From Flavobacteriaceae bacterium UBA1115 (lineage in GTDB: Bacteria > Bacteroidota > Bacteroidia > Flavobacteriales > Flavobacteriaceae), in NCBI GenBank assembly GCA_002313325.1, contig DCBE01000034.1, forward strand, positions 1-18,202: a stretch of DNA of 18,202 nucleotides. Direction: 5' to 3'. Below are positions 13,735 through 18,202 of this stretch, one piece after another. A program made the position numbers and the translations under genes. Under the pieces are notes generated by a model. The model saw only the letters and a program-made list of their open reading frames with translations. It did no database searches and was not told the DNA's origin. Position 1 is the first letter of the stretch. The number at the start of each line of letters is the position of its first letter.

Positions 13735-14598
13735 TTATAGTATATTTAAGGTTTCAGCGGCAAGTGTCTCATGCAAACGCACACCCTTTTCAGTCTGTTG
13801 TACAGTAACCAAAGGGTGGTTTGCGTCGTGCTGCATAAATAACAAAAAATTTTCTTTTGCAGCACGATTCAAAAAAAGTTTTTTTTCTTGAAGTGTATCC
13901 AAAGGGCGGACATCATAACCCATAATATATGGCAAAGGTAAATGACCCACTGTGGGTAATAAATCCGCCATAAAAACGATTGTTTTCCCTCGGTAGGTAA
14001 GGTGAGGAATCATTTGTTTTTCGGTGTGCCCGTCCACGAATAAAGCACCAAAACCGAGACCGCAATCCGAAACAAAATTAGAAACAGGCCTTTCGATAAA
14101 ATGCAGCTGTCCACTATCCTGAATAGGCATCAGGTTTTCGGACAAAAAAGAAGCTTTTTCCCTACCGTTTGGATTGATGGCCCACGCCCAATGCTGTTCG
14201 TTGCTCCAATAGCGCGCATTAGGAAAAGACAACTCATAAGCCGTTTTGCCTTCGTTCCACCGCACCGCCCCACCACAGTGATCGAAGTGTAAATGGGTCA
14301 AAAATACGTCCGTAATATCGTTCCTAGAAAAGCCCGCCTTTTCAATGGAGCGGTTTAAGGACTTTTCCCCGTAAAGACCAAAGTGTCGGAAGAAACGATC
14401 ATCTTGCTTGTCGCCCATTCCGGTGTCTATTAATATAAGCCGATCTCCATCTTCAATAAGTAGCGACCGTGCCGCTAGGTCAATGCGGTTTTGGCTATCT
14501 GCAGGGTTGGTTTTATTCCACAGGGTTTTGGGCACAACACCAAACATGGCGCCGCCGTCAAGCTTAAAATTCCCCGTTTCTATTATATGGAGTTTCAT
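13735..14598 (-). CDS. MBL-fold metallohydrolase
   Basis: This 287-residue protein has no signal peptide. It carries the metallo-beta-lactamase-fold zinc motif THLHFDHCGG (HxHxDH at residues 102-107), preceded by LILIDTGMGDKQ. A further ligand is likely His191 in VDGHTEKQM, then Asp212 in FMADLLPTVGH and His257 in MQHDANHP. Layout and length resemble the lactonase-like (AHL lactonase/quorum-quenching-type) branch, but substrates of that branch vary widely, so no specific reaction is claimed. It is the first gene of a tight minus-strand set with the M1 peptidase and rnpA. A near-consensus TACTTTCG promoter element lies 6 bp before its ATG. Confidence 0.88.
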   Translation of the reverse strand: MKLHIIETGNFKLDGGAMFGVVPKTLWNKTNPADSQNRIDLAARSLLIEDGDRLILIDTGMGDKQDDRFFRHFGLYGEKSLNRSIEKAGFSRNDITDVFLTHLHFDHCGGAVRWNEGKTAYELSFPNARYWSNEQHWAWAINPNGREKASFLSENLMPIQDSGQLHFIERPVSNFVSDCGLGFGALFVDGHTEKQMIPHLTYRGKTIVFMADLLPTVGHLPLPYIMGYDVRPLDTLQEKKLFLNRAAKENFLLFMQHDANHPLVTVQQTEKGVRLHETLAAETLNIL

Positions 14599-14604
14599 AG
14601 GTAA

Positions 14605-14612
14605 CGAAAGTA
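14605..14612 (-). promoter_or_regulatory. -7-like element for the MBL-M1-rnpA gene set
   Basis: On the minus strand this reads TACTTTCG, one base off TAnnTTTG. It ends 6 bases before the ATG at 14598, in the 22-bp gap after the SulP gene. Its placement matches the other promoters in the window; no -33 TTG is seen. Confidence 0.4.
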
Positions 14613-14620
14613 CAAAAGAT

Positions 14621-16813
14621 TTATCCGTCTATTTTTTCCTTAAGCGCAAGCCCAAACTCTATCATGGCAGCTGCCTCGGCGGGTGTTGCAGGGCGCAAAA
14701 ACTGTCGCACCAATAGTTCTCTACTGTTACTCATAATATGGTAGAAACCATAGGCAGAGAAAAAAGACACCATTTTATCATCAAAAAATGTCCTAATCTT
14801 TTTAGGGTCCTTTCCTTGCACGTAAAAATCACGTGAGAACTCAGGGTGCTTAGGAAAGTCTATATCGTGTATTCCTGCCAAGTGGGAGAGCTTTTCCAGC
14901 AATAATTCTCGGTCAAAAGAAAACACAGGAATTTCTTTATCTAGCCGAACACGCAACAGTGTCGTCTGAATATTTTCCTTTGCAATAAAAGCACCTTCGC
15001 TGTAGTGTATGTCGCATAAAGACAAGCGTTTCTCAGGCCCCTCAATTAGGTTGTAAACGCGCTCCACAGAAGTAGTTTGATAAACAGGATGATCGCGCAA
15101 CATTCTCTTTTGTGCCTTGGTTACCTCGTTGTAGGACCACCCTTTTTCATGTGCCAAGGCTTCCAGCTGCAACTGTCTTTTGGTGCGCCCACCACCAAAT
15201 ACACGAAGTTTTTTCATGGGCCTTAGTGTGCGCACAGCAAATGGGTGGCTTGAGTCGGTCGCATGAATGTCTAGCCCAATTACTTCTAACGCACCGCCTT
15301 TGCGCTCAAACAACTCTTCGTAGCTCTGCAAACTTTCTTGAACCGTGTGATCAACAAAAGAGCAGAAAGAAAAATCAACAACCACCCGTTCGTCTTGTGG
15401 GATTTTATCAAGTTTTGACTTAAGCTTGTAAAAATTGAGAAACGTGCAAAAGTGAATGACACCAACGTAGTAGTTTTGGGCTTCATTTTCTTTATACATC
15501 AACACGTTTGGTTTAAGTAGGTTTCTAGAAAATAACCAAAATGCTTTGTTGAGCAGAACGTGCACTACAAATGTGGTTAGCAACCCAATGAAAATACCCG
15601 TTATTAAATCGGTTAGTAGCGTAGAAATAATTGTTGTTAAGAACACAAGCAACTGCTCTTTTCCAATTTGATACATTCGCACAAAAATGGCTGGAGCGGC
15701 TAGTTTATATCCTGTATATACCAATATTGCAGCCAAAGCAGTAAATGGAATTTTCCCAAGCTGATGTTGAAAAACAACAACAAATAATAAGAGAAAAAAG
15801 GCATGAAAAAAATTTGATGAACGATTTGTGGCCTGGTTGTTTACGTTAACGGAACTTCTAGATATCACCGTACCCACATTCATTCCCCCGAGAAACCCAC
15901 TAACAATAGTGGCAATGCCCAAAGCCCTCATGTCTTTGTTAATGTTAGACCTTCGTTTTTCAGGATCTAGCTTATCCACCGCTTTTATACTCAACAACGA
16001 CTCAATACTAGAAACCAGCGTTACAGACAAAACAATTCCCCAAAAAGCAGGTTCTTTCCATTTTGAAAAATCTGGGCTAGGAATTGTAGTCAATATGTCG
16101 TTTGGTAATGAAATAAGGAGTTTTTTGCTAATAGGATTTTCCGCCCCTAAAATGGAAAAATAAGCATCAAAACCTAACGACAAAAGAATAACCCACATGG
16201 GGGCCGGAATAAGCCTAAAAACCCTGTTTGTTATCTTGCTGTAGAAAAACATAATTCCCAAGCTTACCAGACCAATGCTTACGGCATAAAGTTGACCTGT
16301 TGCCGCCCCCCCTAATGATTTAAACAATTCAGGAAGATTTACAAACAGATCAAGAACAGTGCCTTTGGTTTTCATATCGCCAAGCATCACGTAAAATTGT
16401 TTTAGTAGCAGTGTTAAACCAATTGCTGACAACATTCCCTGAATAGCACTCGCAGGAAAAAAATCGCTCAGGGCACCGAAACGTAAAAACCCAAAAAGCA
16501 GGAGTAAACCACCAGAAAGAATAACGGCAGATAAAGCATATAAATAACCTGCTTGCACATCGCCATCACCTAATACAGCAACAGCACTGAGCAATACGAC
16601 TACCAACCCATATCCAGGCCCAGTGATGGTAACATATGAGCCACCAAAAACAGAAACAAGCACGCCGCCCACAACAGCTGTAATAATACCCGCAACCATT
16701 GGAAACCCCGAAGCTACCGCCAAACCAAGCGCTAAAGGCAAGGCGATAAGTGACACGACAAACCCAGCAAAGATATTGTTACGAAGACCAGAAAAGATAG
16801 AATCCTCAGTCAT
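14621..16813 (-). CDS. SulP family anion transporter with STAS domain and an extra C-terminal domain
   Basis: This inner-membrane transporter has 730 residues. Residues 10-430 form the multi-span core. Landmarks are AGFVVSLIALPLALGLAVAS, GPGYGLVVVLLSAV and the family motif GGMNVGTVISRSSVNVNN (309-326). A STAS-like regulatory domain follows at about 445-525 (VVVDFSFCSFVDHTVQESL). SulP proteins carry bicarbonate, sulfate or other anions; the substrate cannot be deduced. Most end soon after STAS, but here a further ~200 residues follow. Within them, about 595-710 include a block HPEFSRDFYVQGKDPKKIR and an FSAYGFYHIMSNSRELLVR end that I cannot assign. The ATG shares an A with the stop of the upstream tandem Usp gene (TAATG), which implies coupled translation. 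Confidence 0.92.
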   Translation of the reverse strand: MTEDSIFSGLRNNIFAGFVVSLIALPLALGLAVASGFPMVAGIITAVVGGVLVSVFGGSYVTITGPGYGLVVVLLSAVAVLGDGDVQAGYLYALSAVILSGGLLLLFGFLRFGALSDFFPASAIQGMLSAIGLTLLLKQFYVMLGDMKTKGTVLDLFVNLPELFKSLGGAATGQLYAVSIGLVSLGIMFFYSKITNRVFRLIPAPMWVILLSLGFDAYFSILGAENPISKKLLISLPNDILTTIPSPDFSKWKEPAFWGIVLSVTLVSSIESLLSIKAVDKLDPEKRRSNINKDMRALGIATIVSGFLGGMNVGTVISRSSVNVNNQATNRSSNFFHAFFLLLFVVVFQHQLGKIPFTALAAILVYTGYKLAAPAIFVRMYQIGKEQLLVFLTTIISTLLTDLITGIFIGLLTTFVVHVLLNKAFWLFSRNLLKPNVLMYKENEAQNYYVGVIHFCTFLNFYKLKSKLDKIPQDERVVVDFSFCSFVDHTVQESLQSYEELFERKGGALEVIGLDIHATDSSHPFAVRTLRPMKKLRVFGGGRTKRQLQLEALAHEKGWSYNEVTKAQKRMLRDHPVYQTTSVERVYNLIEGPEKRLSLCDIHYSEGAFIAKENIQTTLLRVRLDKEIPVFSFDRELLLEKLSHLAGIHDIDFPKHPEFSRDFYVQGKDPKKIRTFFDDKMVSFFSAYGFYHIMSNSRELLVRQFLRPATPAEAAAMIEFGLALKEKIDG

Positions 16814-17661
16814 TATCTAACAATCAATACGTCGGTGGGTAAATCGGACAAAATATATTCTAGATCATGCGGAAACAAACGATCCAAAAGCGTCAGCTCG
16901 CTTGGGGCGTTCATTACCAATAAATCGGCACGGACAACTCGAGCAAAATGCCCAATGGAGTACCCCCTTCGCCCAAAAATAGGCTGTACAACGACCTCAA
17001 GCTTTTCTTTTATGTTTTTGGGAACATGACTAAGCAAGGCCTGAACCCTAGAGTTTTCACGCAGTTTGATACGCTCTTTGGCAATAGTAGACTTTCGCAG
17101 ACTGCGGTCGTCATCTACTTTAATAGCGACACTGTCTTCGGGAATTTCTTCTACGATGGTTAGTTTCTGTGCCCCAAGAGTTGAAAGCACATAAAATGCA
17201 CGGTCAATAGCCTCTTTTGTTTTGGGGTGCGCCAAACCGTTTACAACACCAGTAGAACAAACAATACGATCAACAGAAGGTTTTATAAGCAACAAGACAT
17301 CACAAGGTGCTTTCCGGGTCACCTTTCTTGCCACAGAGCCCAAATAATATTTGAGTAAGCCCTCTCTTTTGATTGCCCCCAAAATTAATAAGTCGGCATT
17401 TTCGTTGCTACAAGCGCCAAGCAACACTGTAACAGGGTTGCCCGCTTTCCAAAGCACGCGATAATCAGGTGCCACACCATCAAAGCTAGAAATGATTTTT
17501 TCAAGAGACGCCTCTTTTTTGTTCGTTTTCTCTCCCACATGGACCATGACAAGTGAGGCCTTAAACATCTTGCTCATGCGCAAAGCCTCAAACACATTCG
17601 CCTGAATGTTGGGCGAAAACGCCACCCCCACGACAACCGTACTAAAGTGCCTTTTTTGCAT
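16813..17661 (-). CDS. Tandem universal stress protein (UspA family)
   Basis: This 282-residue cytoplasmic protein has two Usp domains. The first (about 1-145) starts FSTVVVGVAFSPNIQANVFE and continues with SLVMVHVG, NADLLILGAIKREG and KYYLGSVARKVTRKAPCDVL. This resembles the G-x2-G-x9-G(S/T) nucleotide loop, although the spacing is not perfect. The second domain (about 146-282) is more diverged and ends RADLLVMNAPSELTLLDRLF and LPTDVLIVR, lacking a clear ATP loop. ATG 17661 is preferred over the GTG one codon upstream. It is cotranscribed and overlaps with the SulP gene, suggesting a role in controlling or sensing for that transporter; this is inference. A weak TATATTTA element lies at 17674-17667, 5 bp before the ATG. 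Confidence 0.87.
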   Translation of the reverse strand: MQKRHFSTVVVGVAFSPNIQANVFEALRMSKMFKASLVMVHVGEKTNKKEASLEKIISSFDGVAPDYRVLWKAGNPVTVLLGACSNENADLLILGAIKREGLLKYYLGSVARKVTRKAPCDVLLLIKPSVDRIVCSTGVVNGLAHPKTKEAIDRAFYVLSTLGAQKLTIVEEIPEDSVAIKVDDDRSLRKSTIAKERIKLRENSRVQALLSHVPKNIKEKLEVVVQPIFGRRGYSIGHFARVVRADLLVMNAPSELTLLDRLFPHDLEYILSDLPTDVLIVR

Positions 17662-17755
17662 CACTTTAAATATATTAAAATTTTAGAATAAAGAAAGCGA
17701 AACAACATATCGCGAATGAAAAAGCATAGGCAAAAAAGAAACAAGCATTTAAACT

Positions 17756-18202
17756 TTATTCATTTAGTTTAAGTACAGCCATGAACGCCTGTTGTGGAAT
17801 TTCAACAAATCCAATTTGGCGCATTTTCTTTTTCCCTTTTTTTTGGCGCTCAAGCAGCTTTCGCTTTCGGGTAATATCACCACCATAACACTTGGCCGTA
17901 ACGTCCTTTCGCACAGCCTTAACAGTTTCCCTAGAAATAATTTTTGCGCCAATAGCAGCTTGAATTGGTATGTCAAATTGCTGTCGGGGAATCATCTTTT
18001 GAAGCTTTTCACATATTTTTTTCCCTAACCCATAAGCATTATCGGCATGTACCAAGGCAGACAAAGCATCTACCATATTCCCATTAAGCAACACATCAAC
18101 ACGGACCAATTTAGAAGCTCGCATCCCGATCGGGCTATAATCAAAAGAAGCATAGCCTTTAGACACAGACTTCAAGCGATCATAAAAATCAAAAACAATT
18201 TC
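17756..18202 (-). CDS. lepA: LepA / elongation factor 4, C-terminal part (5' end outside window)
   Basis: LepA is a ribosome-binding translational GTPase related to EF-G that acts on stalled or newly initiating ribosomes. Only the last 148 residues are present; the frame stays open to the right edge (EIVFDFYDRLKS). The visible part is the end of the EF-G-like domain V and the LepA-specific C-terminal domain. Landmarks are GYASFDYSPIGMRASKLVRV, MIPRQQFDIPIQAAIGAKII, RKDVTAKCYGGDITRKRKLL and KKMRQIGFVEIPQQAFMAVL, the last two being diagnostic. A short internal reading from 18175 would start at a TTG (Leu in the real frame) and is not a true start. The stop is followed by a 94-bp AT-rich gap before the Usp gene. 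Confidence 0.96.
   Translation of the reverse strand, partial: EIVFDFYDRLKSVSKGYASFDYSPIGMRASKLVRVDVLLNGNMVDALSALVHADNAYGLGKKICEKLQKMIPRQQFDIPIQAAIGAKIISRETVKAVRKDVTAKCYGGDITRKRKLLERQKKGKKKMRQIGFVEIPQQAFMAVLKLNE

Noticed and set aside
14830..14835. A second CACGTG core, possibly another parS
   Set aside because: The flanks (AAAAT on the left, AGAAC on the right) do not fit TGTTN/NAACA and are not palindromic; it is ordinary sulP coding sequence.
1..18202. CRISPR array, insertion sequence or prophage genes
   Set aside because: No regularly spaced repeats, transposase, integrase or phage-like proteins were found on either strand.

Overview
The window looks like a housekeeping stretch of chromosome from a member of the Bacteroidota, probably a marine Flavobacteriales-type organism. 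The grounds are: seven protein genes and one tRNA gene preceded by the Bacteroidota promoter element TAnnTTTG (one copy is a near-match); a DUF2490 outer-membrane protein and a head-GIN (DUF2807) protein, both families typical of this phylum; GlnRS and GluRS encoded together; a YbeY whose third metal ligand is Asp; and moderate GC content. No transposase, integrase, phage gene or CRISPR array was seen. The species cannot be named from sequence reading alone.

Layout. Bases 1-1071 (minus strand): ybeY then the 5' part of mnmG, overlapping by 11 bp. A perfect 16-bp parS palindrome lies inside the ybeY 3' end. Bases 1139-3618 (plus): gltX and an SPFH/band-7 membrane protein, closed by a bidirectional hairpin terminator. 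Bases 3667-6265 (minus): glnS, with an unusual C-terminal extension, overlapping a downstream DUF2490 gene. Bases 6337-6810 (plus): folB and tRNA-Cys(GCA). Bases 6811-10327 (minus): rnr (RNase R), then a head-GIN protein and a LysE-type exporter that overlap. Bases 10328-10739: a very AT-rich 412-bp gap with no gene. Bases 10740-11611 (plus): rpiB and elaA, overlapping. Bases 11586-14598 (minus): a metallo-beta-lactamase-fold hydrolase, an M1 aminopeptidase-like protein and rnpA, tightly packed. Bases 14621-17661 (minus): a tandem UspA protein and a long SulP transporter joined by a TAATG stop/start. Bases 17756-18202 (minus): the 3' end of lepA.

Functional themes. Much of the window serves translation and RNA processing: MnmG tRNA modification, YbeY, GltX, GlnS, tRNA-Cys, RNase R, RNase P protein and LepA. 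The rest is envelope and transport (SPFH, DUF2490, head-GIN, LysE, SulP/Usp) and metabolism (FolB, RpiB).

The points most worth a second look are: the parS site; an apparent switch in strand composition (G-rich to C-rich on the plus strand) across roughly 7-11 kb that coincides with the AT-rich gap; the systematic placement of promoters almost on top of start codons; and the unassigned C-terminal domains of GlnRS and SulP. I found no clear sign of a wholly new multi-gene system.
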